A DNA stretch of 64,000 bases from WANQ01 sp964448055. Its GTDB lineage: Archaea > Thermoproteota > Thermoprotei_A > Sulfolobales > WANQ01. A program made the translations under genes and the position numbers. Positions 40,828 to 49,191 of the stretch are shown here, one piece after another. The notes beneath the pieces are model-generated. The model had not been told where the DNA came from and did not search any database. It worked only from the letters and a program-made list of their open reading frames with translations. The stretch is taken from positions 1 through 64,000 of the forward strand of contig CAYUVB010000001.1 of assembly GCA_964448055.1 (NCBI GenBank), in the 5' to 3' direction. Each line of letters begins with the position of its first letter. The first letter of the stretch is position 1.

Positions 40828-42643
40828 TTTGTTCTGATATCTTTCTAAGCTGTCTCTTGTACATTTCAAATAACTCCTTAGTTGTGGTCGCATCTTCTGG
40901 TCCTTTATCTGGCCTCCATCTTATGAACCTTGGGAATCTAATTGATATACCTACACCTTGTTTAGCCCAGTTGTAGCAACATGTATGTAGTGGTGAAAGT
41001 GTTAGTTCTGCTCCTATGATTTCTGCTACTATTGCTGGCTGGAACCATACGTCGGGCTTCATTTTGGAGTCTACTCTTGGGTGCTTATGAGGTATTATGT
41101 ATGGTTTGAACATTTCCATCATTTTATCTAGGTCCTCGTCTGTGAACCCGCTACCGACTTTACATACAGTTCTGAACATGTCGGTTTCTGGGTCATATGC
41201 TGCCATGAGTAGTGCACCGTATTTTCCTCCACGTCTTCCTTTACCATAGAATGCTCCAACAGCTACAAGGTCTACTGGTTCAATCATTTCGCTCTTATAA
41301 TCGCGTTTGTACTTAATCCATAGCCATCCGCGTGCACCAGCTTGATATATTGCTTTACCGTGTATTGCCTTTACCACGACACCCTCAGCTCCATCTTCTA
41401 TAGCTTTTAAGAAGAATGCTTCGAGTTCTTCTGGCTTATCTGTTATTATGTATTCTGCTATACGGAAATCATCTGTTTGCTCTATTATTTCCTCTAATTT
41501 CTTTCTTCTCTCTGGTAACGTTTTTTGTGTAAAATCTTCTCCATCTGCATAAAGTACATCGAATAGATAAACTCTTACTGGTACTTCTTTCATAGCTATA
41601 TGTATATCATGCTTTCTCTTCCTTCTCATAAGTTCCTGGAAAGGTCTTAGTTCACCTGTATCTGGGTCAACAGCAACTATTTCACCCTCTACTATTGCTT
41701 CTCGTGCTTTAATGTACTTCCTAGCAAGTTCTTGTACATCCGGGTATTGTCTTGTAATATTTTCTAGCCTACGTGAGAATATCCATATTTGGTCGTCCTT
41801 CTTATGTATTTGAGCTCTTTCGCCATCATATTTGTATTCTACTATTGCTTTACCTCCAACCTGCTTAAGTATTTCAATTGGGTCGTTTAATCTCTCAGCT
41901 AGCATCGGTCTTATTGGTACACCTACTTCAGGCTTGATTTCCTTTAATTCCTCTATGCCTTTAGTAGCTAGTATCTTTGCAACCATTCCAAGATCTGCTC
42001 TTAGATTATAAGCTCTTTCCACTATAGGTCTGAAGGCTTGACTCCCAGCATATACTATCGCTAAGGCATCCATTATGGTAGCATCTCCTACACCTAATCT
42101 TAATCTCCCCTCAACGAATCTTACGATGTATTTAGCTTCTTTAGGGCTGGCAGCTGTTAGTAATTTTGCAAGCAATTTGATCTTAAGATCACGACTACCT
42201 TCACCTTGTGCTAAGGCTATTTTTGTTAAAGTATCATATACTTCTTGTACTGTTAGCTTCCTCCTTATTGTTTGAGCTTTTGGTATGAAGGCAAGAATGC
42301 CTACTGCTTCACCAGTCTTCTTTTCCAATTTTTCCTTTAATATGGCAACAGTTGTACCAAGATCACCATAACGTCTTCGTAACTCTTCCACTTCAGATTC
42401 CTTTGCATGAGTTGCAAGTATTATAGCTTTAATAATACCCTTCTCTCCTACACCTAATTCAGGTAATCCTTTCCAGTCAGGCCATAACCTACCTTGCATA
42501 AAGTAAATAACCTTGTCAATGACATCAGCTGGAGTTTTCTTGAATAATTCTACGAGGTATAATGTCATTTGTGTTCTAGAGCTAACTGCCTCTAATTTCT
42601 CAAAGGTATTAACTACTAGTTCAAACTCCAAATCTATGTACAC
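40814..42643 (-). CDS. lig: ATP-dependent DNA ligase
   Basis: A 609-residue archaeal DNA ligase, which seals nicks in replication and repair. It has an N-terminal DNA-binding domain (1-240), the nucleotidyltransferase domain with adenylated Lys271 in EYKYDGERAQIHK, motif III RRLENITRQYPDV region, motif IV AEGVVVKAIHG, motif V WIKYKRDY, and an OB-fold C-terminal domain ending KISEQTTPV. The HKHPRVDSKMKPDVWF stretch belongs to motif VI. The length is standard. Crenarchaeal ligases may use ADP as well as ATP. Confidence 0.97.
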   Translation of the reverse strand: MYIDLEFELVVNTFEKLEAVSSRTQMTLYLVELFKKTPADVIDKVIYFMQGRLWPDWKGLPELGVGEKGIIKAIILATHAKESEVEELRRRYGDLGTTVAILKEKLEKKTGEAVGILAFIPKAQTIRRKLTVQEVYDTLTKIALAQGEGSRDLKIKLLAKLLTAASPKEAKYIVRFVEGRLRLGVGDATIMDALAIVYAGSQAFRPIVERAYNLRADLGMVAKILATKGIEELKEIKPEVGVPIRPMLAERLNDPIEILKQVGGKAIVEYKYDGERAQIHKKDDQIWIFSRRLENITRQYPDVQELARKYIKAREAIVEGEIVAVDPDTGELRPFQELMRRKRKHDIHIAMKEVPVRVYLFDVLYADGEDFTQKTLPERRKKLEEIIEQTDDFRIAEYIITDKPEELEAFFLKAIEDGAEGVVVKAIHGKAIYQAGARGWLWIKYKRDYKSEMIEPVDLVAVGAFYGKGRRGGKYGALLMAAYDPETDMFRTVCKVGSGFTDEDLDKMMEMFKPYIIPHKHPRVDSKMKPDVWFQPAIVAEIIGAELTLSPLHTCCYNWAKQGVGISIRFPRFIRWRPDKGPEDATTTKELFEMYKRQLRKISEQTTPV

Positions 42644-42701
42644 CTCTACTCCTGACTCTCTAGTAGAAATATATTGTTGAAACAGCCTTAATAGAACTAG
42701 A

Positions 42702-42775
42702 GGGTCTAGAGCCGATGAGGACTACCCGGCAAGTAGGACCCAGAAGGGGAGGACTGATCAGTGTTACGCTGAGGC
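42702..42775. ncRNA. candidate GC-rich structured RNA upstream of the ligase
   Basis: A GC-rich island in the 138-bp region between the ligase start and gene 42782-43267. GGGTC (42702-42706) pairs with GACCC (42737-42741), and CTAC (42722-42725) with GTAG (42733-42736). A 10-bp palindrome ACTGATCAGT is at 42753-42762. GCCGATGA (42711-42718) and CTGAGGC (42769-42775) recall C- and D-box ends closed by a GCC/GGC pair, but the internal spacing is not canonical. Strand and class are undecided. Confidence 0.35.
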
Positions 42776-42781
42776 ACCAAG

Positions 42782-43267
42782 CTATGCTGTTATATGTTTT
42801 GCTTTCTCAAAACTATAAGCGACAGCTGCCTTTAATTCTAGAAGGAAGAATTCGCCCTTGATATTGCGTACAATTATCTCTCTTAGTATACCATCTTCGG
42901 CTTTAACATCATAATCTAATATCTTATTTTCTGGTATTTCGCCGCGCCTAGCGGCTTCGGCTTCTTTAACCTTAGTTTCATCAAGTACTCTGAGTAGGAA
43001 CCCTTTAACGTATGGATCGTTTATACTTATATCAGCTAATGGTATTATTCTAACGTATCCTTTGCCAACATACATGTACGCTATAAGATCGCCGGTACTA
43101 GATTTAACTTCTATAATGCGTTCGCCTGGACGAGGCTCTCGGAACCCTGGTAGTTTACCTCCTTCAATTATACTCAACATGAACTCATAGAACTCTAATT
43201 CACGTTTAAGTTCTCTGATTTTCTCTTTGAGGAATTCTTTTAACTCTTCTAAATGGTTCTTGGCCAA
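42782..43267 (-). CDS. unknown conserved-type protein with N-terminal coiled coil
   Basis: A 161-residue protein. Residues 1-30 are a charged helix (LEELKEFLKEKIRELKRELEFYE), then a compact alpha/beta domain follows (GERIIEVKSSTGDLIAYMYVG, RIIPLADISINDPYVKGFLLRVLDE) with a C-terminal strand-helix (FFLLELKAAVAYSFEKA). No catalytic motif or cysteine is seen. I do not recognise the family. It lies between the ligase and Fap7-like genes on the same strand but with about 90 bp to each, so it is probably its own unit. Confidence 0.5.
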   Translation of the reverse strand: MAKNHLEELKEFLKEKIRELKRELEFYEFMLSIIEGGKLPGFREPRPGERIIEVKSSTGDLIAYMYVGKGYVRIIPLADISINDPYVKGFLLRVLDETKVKEAEAARRGEIPENKILDYDVKAEDGILREIIVRNIKGEFFLLELKAAVAYSFEKAKHITA

Positions 43268-43358
43268 TGATTATCCCTAGTACCAACTTATTACCACTCT
43301 ATGATTAATGCTTAAGGATGGCTTAAAACCTAGTAGGCTCATAAAGTATAGTTAATTC

Positions 43359-43928
43359 TTAATCAAGGTATTTCTTCAGAATTTCTAAAGGTTTTAGAAT
43401 AAGCCAATCTATACGTGGACCAGGTACAGCCTTACCTATCAGCACCTCATTGATAATTTCCTCAATTATTTCTTCAGGGCTCCTATTTGTAGTATCTATT
43501 TCGTAAACCTTGTCTTCTCCATGTTCTTCTAAAGCGTTAACAGTACATACACCTATGATTTCCGCAGCAACGTTTTCTTTTATTTTTTCCCAACTCCAGC
43601 CTTTTTTCCTCAATCTTTTCTCCAGTTCTAAGGGGTCTGTACGAAGTACTATTATCTTATCAACTAGTTCCCGTGGTGCAAGTTCACCATAGTGCCCGTC
43701 AACAATTAGTATATCACAGCTCTTTGCTATTTCACGTAGTCTTGTTTTAACTTTTTCTTCGTCTATTACATAGCTTTTTCTAACTTCATCGTATTCTACA
43801 TATAACTTCTCGTTTATAACCATGTCAGATAAGTTGATGTAGCACGCTTTTAGTTTTTCAGCAAGTTTCTTGGCTACTAATGTTTTACCTGTACCAGGGG
43901 TACCTGAAATAACTATTATCTTAGGCAT
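43359..43928 (-). CDS. Fap7/AK6-type adenylate kinase-like ATPase
   Basis: A 189-residue P-loop protein of the AK6/Fap7 branch. Walker A is ISGTPGTGKTLVAK (8-21), with YINLSDMVINE, VDGHYGELAPRELVDKIIVLRTDP and the LRKKGWSWEKIKENVAAE NMP-type segment. AK6/Fap7 acts in 18S/16S rRNA maturation with S11 and has weak adenylate kinase activity. Its ATG overlaps the stop of the acyl-CoA synthetase gene by one base (43928), so they are co-transcribed. A direct link to acetate formation is not implied. Confidence 0.9.
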   Translation of the reverse strand: MPKIIVISGTPGTGKTLVAKKLAEKLKACYINLSDMVINEKLYVEYDEVRKSYVIDEEKVKTRLREIAKSCDILIVDGHYGELAPRELVDKIIVLRTDPLELEKRLRKKGWSWEKIKENVAAEIIGVCTVNALEEHGEDKVYEIDTTNRSPEEIIEEIINEVLIGKAVPGPRIDWLILKPLEILKKYLD

Positions 43929-45501
43929 TATTCTTTTACCTTTGGTTGAACACCGTGTTTTCTCAAGAATACTCCATATTCTGCTAACGCTGCTATAACT
44001 CTTGCAGCACGTTCAGGTGTTTGGTACGCTGGTATACCTTTCTCTTCAAACTTCCTGGCATGTTCTTCTGCTATAGCACCACCGGTTACAACAGCTACCA
44101 TTGGTACCTTATACTTCTTCCAAGCATTAACTACGTAGTCTACTACTATGCCTTTAATTGATGGAGGATGCGGTGGAGTTATTACTATAACAGCGTCAAA
44201 TAGCTTTCTTGGCAAAAGTTCTTCAAGTACTATTCGGTATCGTTCATCATCAGTATCACCAGTAAGATCTACAGGATTTCGTACTATTACATGAGGTGGT
44301 AGCTTCTTTCTAAGCTCTTGTTGTACTTCAGTAGGTAATTCTGGTACTTCAAGACCATATCTTTCAGCGAAATCGGTTGCTATTACTCCTTCGCCACCAG
44401 CGTTTGTAAGTATCAATATACGTTTACCATATACTGGCCCTATCATAAGGTAAGCCTTAGCTACATCAAACATTTCATCCATTGTGTCTACTTCTATAAC
44501 ACCTGCTTGCTTGAAAGCTGCCTTATATACCTCATAGCCTGCCGCCATAGCACCAGTGTGTGATGCAGCTGCTCTTACGCCCTTGCTAGTTCTTCCACCC
44601 TTCAATACTACTATGGGTTTACCTTCAAGAGTTATTTTCTTTGCTACTTCTACAAATTTTGATCCTCTATTAGGCTTGAAAGCCTCGATATACATTAAGA
44701 TGATCTTCGTTTCTTCGTCTTCACGTAGATACTCTAATAAGTCTATATCATCGACATCAACCTTATTACCATAGCTAATGGCTTTAGATAAACCCATACC
44801 CTTAAGAGCCATCCAGTCAATCCACATAGACAACATAGCTCCGCTTTGTGAAATAATAGATATATGACCTTTGGGTGGCCTCTTAAGTCTATCCTCTGGT
44901 AAAAAGAATGTATCAACACCAGTAGTATTATCAAGTACACCTATGCAATTAGGTCCTATAACACGAATACCATATTTACGAGCTATATCTGAGAGCTTTT
45001 TCTCGAGTTCAACGCCTTCCCCGCCTATTTCTGAAAAGCCGCCACTAACAACTATGGTAGCTCTTACTCCTTTATGTCCAACTTCTTCCATAACCTTTGG
45101 TACTAATGGTGCTCTTAATGCTATTACGGCTAGATCTACCTTATCGGGTATGTCTAATATGCTAGGATAAGTCTTAAGTCCTAAGATTTCATTATACTTA
45201 GGATTAACTGGGTAAATTTTGCCCTTAAACTTCTTCTTTAACTGTTCTACTATAACATATCCTACTGTGCCAGGTCTACCACTAGCTCCTATGATAGCTA
45301 TAGACTTCGGCTGAAAGAATGGTTTAAGTTCATCCNNNNNNNNNNNNNNNNNNNNNNNNNNNNNNNNNNNNNNNNNNNNNNNNNNNNNNNNNNNNNNNNN
45401 NNNNNNNNNNNNNNNNNNNNNNNNNNNNNNNNNNNACTAGCTCCTATGATAGCTATAGACTTCGGCTGAAAGAATGGTTTAAGTTCATCCCTGATGCCCA
45501 A
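43928..45501 (-). CDS. acdA: acetate/acyl-CoA ligase (ADP-forming) alpha subunit, interrupted by artefactual gap
   Basis: The 5' end (TTG 45501, MGIRDELKPFFQPKSIAIIGAS) and the remainder lie on either side of a 100-N gap with 55-base duplicate flanks. Collapsing the gap and one copy gives one frame of 472 residues. It has the CoA-binding domain (SIAIIGASGRPGTVGY), SQSGAMLSMWIDWM, the phosphate-carrying His (about 263) in AAASHTGAMAAG, and the C-terminal VVTGGAIAEEH. It makes ATP from acyl-CoA, ADP and phosphate at the end of amino-acid/peptide fermentation. The beta (ATP-grasp) subunit is not in the window. It is coupled to the Fap7-like gene. Confidence 0.93.
45336..45435. other. artefactual 100-N gap
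   Basis: The 55 bases 45281-45335 are repeated exactly at 45436-45490. As at 19577, two contigs overlap by one k-mer and were scaffolded with 100 N instead of being merged. Confidence 0.95.
45436..45490 (-). repeat. 55-base duplicate of 45281-45335 (assembly artefact)
   Basis: An exact copy of the sequence on the other side of the N gap, inside the acyl-CoA synthetase alpha-subunit coding frame. Not a biological repeat. Confidence 0.95.
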
Positions 45502-45547
45502 GGATATTTACCCAGGTAGCATAAGAAGACATCTAGGAAATAAGAGT

Positions 45548-45709
45548 TTAGCTTAAAAATAGTGCAATTCTTCTAGGAAACAAGGTTTTCTTGCGTATGT
45601 TATTTCTACCTAGTACGTGTAGAGCTTTACACCATTTGAGTAAATCCTTATAGGCTTCTTCATATGATACAGGAAGCTCGGGCTCGAGGTAAACTATATA
45701 TCTAGGCAA
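45548..45709 (-). CDS. possible small protein in a 540-bp intergenic region
   Basis: A 53-residue frame (TTG 45709) with chromosomal codon use and a protein-like sequence: PRYIVYLEPELPVSYEEAYKDLLKW, then basic NNIRKKTLFPRRIALFLS. The frame is open back to about 45745 but no better start exists. No family is recognised. The rest of 45502-46040 holds T-rich runs (around 45735-45755) and no other gene was seen. Confidence 0.3.
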   Translation of the reverse strand: MPRYIVYLEPELPVSYEEAYKDLLKWCKALHVLGRNNIRKKTLFPRRIALFLS

Positions 45710-46040
45710 AGTTTCATAATCATAACTTGTTTTTCATATTTTATCTTTCATACATGCTAAAGTGCTCCACATCCATTTTTGCCGTCCTTACCACTCATTC
45801 TTATACTCATGCTGCTTCACACTATGGTAGAATATTCTTAGTATAGGTATTTCACTAAGTGATTCGTAGACAAAGGTAATTTATTACCAACAAGTTTAAA
45901 TCACCCTATAATTCCATGACGCGAAGAGATATTAACTATTTAGATGCCCATGGTTTGGCCAATTGTAGCTAAGTTTTTATTGTTGCTCGGCCTTGCTACC
46001 TTATACTGAAGTCTATGTTTTTTCATGTTAGGCGATTAGC

Positions 46041-46472
46041 ATGGAGAAAGACTCTGTGGGCAAGGAATACAAGGAGTATATGGTTCTTACACTCGTTCTA
46101 GGAGTTATTGTATTAGTTTCATCTATTGTGTTCTTGCATGAAGGCTTAATTGCTGTAGCAATACCACTACTTATAATACCTTCTACATACTTAATAGGCT
46201 TAAAAATCAATTCTATAGAGCTACTACGACGTTACGTACTCTATGGTTTATTTTTATCGGTGATACTCGAACTTGTACTCTTTGTCATCTCTATGACTAT
46301 TACTGGTAAAGCCTTTAGTCTGAGTATCGGCTTGGGTATACTAATTTACTTACTATACCATGAAACATGTGCGTGGCTTAATGAACGTAGGAATAAGACA
46401 TGTAAAAGAACTACTGAGTATGCTGAGCGTGGGGAGATGAAAGATAATGATAATGTTGAAACGTGTTGTTAG
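46041..46472 (+). CDS. small membrane protein, four transmembrane segments
   Basis: A 143-residue protein with four hydrophobic segments: about 14-30 (MVLTLVLGVIVLVSSIVF), 36-54 (LIAVAIPLLIIPSTYLIG), 66-88 (YVLYGLFLSVILELVLFVISM) and 93-110 (FSLSIGLGILIYLLY). The C-terminus is charged and Cys-containing (CKRTTEYAERGEM...ETCC). A TATA-like GTTTTTATTG lies near 45972. It is convergent with the 46509 gene. No family is recognised. Confidence 0.5.
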   Translation: MEKDSVGKEYKEYMVLTLVLGVIVLVSSIVFLHEGLIAVAIPLLIIPSTYLIGLKINSIELLRRYVLYGLFLSVILELVLFVISMTITGKAFSLSIGLGILIYLLYHETCAWLNERRNKTCKRTTEYAERGEMKDNDNVETCC

Positions 46473-46508
46473 AAAAACGCTTGTTTCTAGATATACAGTT
46501 GCTTTGAA

Positions 46509-47510
46509 TTATTTTAGTAGAGTGTATGTGGCTTTAACTAGATCAGCCATAGTTTTTAATCCTGGTTCTAGTTCAACAACTCTAGGAGCTATGTTTACTA
46601 TTACTGCAGCTGTGCCTATGTCGCCTGGTGTTCCAGTGCTTCTCCAAGTAATTGTTGGCTCGCCTTCAATCTTTATTTCTTCATACTCGTCGTTGCCTAC
46701 TATTGCGTGGAATTCTATCCTAATAACTTCTTTATCTCCTACTAATCCTCTACCGAATCCTTTCACACCTTTTACTTGTCCAGGCTTTATCTCGTAGTAT
46801 GGGGTCTTGAGTTCTTCTCCCTCGCCCGTTATTACAGGCTCTTGGCCTTCTTCTACTTTTGTCAACTTTATTCCAAGCATTTCGGCAATTAAGTACACTG
46901 ATTCAGCGTACCCTACATGAGCCGTAAGTTCACCTCTACTTAGCTTTTCCCTGAACTCCTCGGGTGTAAGGCTTAATCCTATCTTCTTTTGGAAACTCTT
47001 TCTTCTCTTACCAGCATCTATACTCCTAATAGCTATTATTTTATCTACTCTTACATGAGGCAAGCTTAGTACAGCAGGTAATGTGTCTAGAAGAAATCCT
47101 GGATTAATCCCCGTACCCAACACTGTCACTCCATGTACCTTAGCATAGTTATCAAGCGGTTCTGCTAGATGTGGATATCGATAATAGGGGTAGCTTAGTG
47201 TTTCGCAAGTTGATACAATGTTTATTTTATTCTTTATAGTTATAACTAGTTGAGGTAATGCTTTATCAAGCCAGCTGGTTGTGGCATGAAATACTATGTC
47301 AGGTTTAACTGGCCTAAATGCATGTTCTGGATTAGATGTTACTATTACTCCAAGTTTTTCTCCTAAACCTACGACATCGCCTAAATCTCTACCCACTTTT
47401 GATGGGTCTATGTCTATCGCACCAACTATTTCATAACCTTTCATAACAGCATATTTCGTTATAAGTGCACCTATAGGTCCTACACCATATATTACAGCTT
47501 TCAACGACAA
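46509..47510 (-). CDS. DapB-like NAD(P)-dependent dehydrogenase (2,4-diaminopentanoate dehydrogenase type)
   Basis: A 333-residue oxidoreductase. The Rossmann start is KAVIYGVGPIGALITKYAV with GAIDIDPSKVGRD; the catalytic domain has CETLSYPYYRYP, TVLGTGINPGFLLDTLP and the EFHAIVGNDEYEE strand. This is the pattern of the 2,4-diaminopentanoate dehydrogenase family, enzymes of the oxidative ornithine fermentation pathway; the substrate here is not proven. It lies with a gamma-glutamyltransferase-like and a class III aminotransferase gene on the same strand, which supports amino-acid catabolism. Confidence 0.8.
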   Translation of the reverse strand: MSLKAVIYGVGPIGALITKYAVMKGYEIVGAIDIDPSKVGRDLGDVVGLGEKLGVIVTSNPEHAFRPVKPDIVFHATTSWLDKALPQLVITIKNKINIVSTCETLSYPYYRYPHLAEPLDNYAKVHGVTVLGTGINPGFLLDTLPAVLSLPHVRVDKIIAIRSIDAGKRRKSFQKKIGLSLTPEEFREKLSRGELTAHVGYAESVYLIAEMLGIKLTKVEEGQEPVITGEGEELKTPYYEIKPGQVKGVKGFGRGLVGDKEVIRIEFHAIVGNDEYEEIKIEGEPTITWRSTGTPGDIGTAAVIVNIAPRVVELEPGLKTMADLVKATYTLLK

Positions 47511-47607
47511 GCCCTACACCCCTTAGTTTAAGAAAAAGGTCTAACCTAGTGCAATATGGTGGCGTGTGTTAATATTTCTTGTCTAATAGTTCAACACTAG
47601 TGGGTAG

Positions 47608-49137
47608 CTATATTAATGCTATTCCAGAGCTATCCCTGGGGTCACTAACTGCCTCTACAATATGCTTACTGTACAATACTCTAGCTGCATTTATAACGCC
47701 TAGGCTATCTGATGGATAAGCATAAATGTGTATATGATAGCTCCATGTATCCAGTTGCATTAGATCTTCGTAGCCTTCCTCTACATCAACTATTAGTCCT
47801 GACCTATAACGTAATCTTGGTGATCCTATAGCTTCTGATAGACTCTGCTTATAGAACAAGTGTTTAAGAATTATTTGAGAATAGTATTGTTGTTTAAACC
47901 CTCCACCTCTACCAGCTAACCCTATAGTAAAGTTATGTTCTCGATCTTCTATTATTGGTGATGAGAGAGTTGTTATAGGGTGTTTTGATGGTTCTAGTTT
48001 ATTTATTCCTGCTGGACTAAATAATGCTGTACCAGCATTCAATGTTATACCTGTCTTTCTAACGGTAATACCTGAGCCAAAAGGTGTATACAGACTCTGT
48101 GTGCCTACAATTACATCGCCATTAATTGATGCAATAATAAAGCCTGTGGATCCATGTTTAGGTATATTTATCTTTGCTTTAACGTCATCTACGCTATCAT
48201 CTATTATAGAGTCTATTTTACTAATATTCTCTAGCAACGTGTCACGTAATGAATATGTTTTACGGTAGACCTCGGCTACGAATCTTACGTACTCCTTAGA
48301 ATAAAGTCTAGGTCTATGTTCTTCAAGGATTCTAGACATCAAAAGTAATGATGCTTGTACAAGTACTCCTTGACTTGGTGGGGGTATTTCATATACCTTA
48401 ATTTTTCCATTGAGCTCTAGTATTAATGGCTCAGTTTTAATAGCATGATAGCTAGCTAGATCCTCTAACTCGAGTACTCCTCCCTTGCGTTTAACATGTT
48501 TAACTATTAGCTCAGCTATGTCGCCTTCATAAAATCTTCTAGGATCTTCAGCTATTTTTTCAAGTGTTTCAGCTAGAAATTCAGGCCCTATCTTATCTCC
48601 TATATTGGGTATTCTCCCTTGATACATATATGCTCTAATAGTTTGAGGATCTCTTGATATATGAGTATACATTTCCTTTAGATATCTTATTAGTTTATGA
48701 TCTGCTGGTATACCGTGACGTGCTATCCTAATAGCTGGTGCAACAAGATCTTTAAGATCTGTTTTAGAGTAATCCTTATGTAATAATCTTATTACGTCTA
48801 TCATTCCTGGGACAAGAATACTTAATGGACCATAATCGGGTATGGAATTGTATCCCATAGAGTAAATTAGTTCTAATGACAGTTTTCTTGGCGACTTACC
48901 TACTCCAAGATATGCTTTTATATTACCATTTTTCTTTACAAGTACTGCTAAGTCACCACCAATACCAGCAATATATGATTCAACGACGCTTAGTACTAGG
49001 CTGGTAGTGATAGCAGCATCTACTATATTACCTGTTTCTTCAAGAACCCTTAATCCTAGATATGATGCAATAGGATTACTCGAAACGACCAAGCCTTGAG
49101 TACCATATGCAGTGTACCCTTCTATGACCTTAATCAA
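47608..49137 (-). CDS. ggt: gamma-glutamyltransferase-family Ntn hydrolase
   Basis: A 509-residue GGT-family protein. N-terminal AYGTQGLVVSSNPIASYLGLRVLEE and GIGGDLAVLV are conserved. The autoprocessing/nucleophile region reads KHGSTGFIIASINGDVIVGTQSLYTPFGSG, in which Thr follows Ser where classic GGT has TTH; the Gly-Ser-Gly end loop is present. No signal peptide is seen, unlike the periplasmic bacterial enzymes, so it is probably cytoplasmic. The archaeal family includes acylases of unknown substrate. Confidence 0.8.
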   Translation of the reverse strand: MIKVIEGYTAYGTQGLVVSSNPIASYLGLRVLEETGNIVDAAITTSLVLSVVESYIAGIGGDLAVLVKKNGNIKAYLGVGKSPRKLSLELIYSMGYNSIPDYGPLSILVPGMIDVIRLLHKDYSKTDLKDLVAPAIRIARHGIPADHKLIRYLKEMYTHISRDPQTIRAYMYQGRIPNIGDKIGPEFLAETLEKIAEDPRRFYEGDIAELIVKHVKRKGGVLELEDLASYHAIKTEPLILELNGKIKVYEIPPPSQGVLVQASLLLMSRILEEHRPRLYSKEYVRFVAEVYRKTYSLRDTLLENISKIDSIIDDSVDDVKAKINIPKHGSTGFIIASINGDVIVGTQSLYTPFGSGITVRKTGITLNAGTALFSPAGINKLEPSKHPITTLSSPIIEDREHNFTIGLAGRGGGFKQQYYSQIILKHLFYKQSLSEAIGSPRLRYRSGLIVDVEEGYEDLMQLDTWSYHIHIYAYPSDSLGVINAARVLYSKHIVEAVSDPRDSSGIALI

Positions 49138-49191
49138 TCTTCGGCACTCTCCATATTAGTAAAATATTTTATGGTTTAGGGTCTAAGAGGG

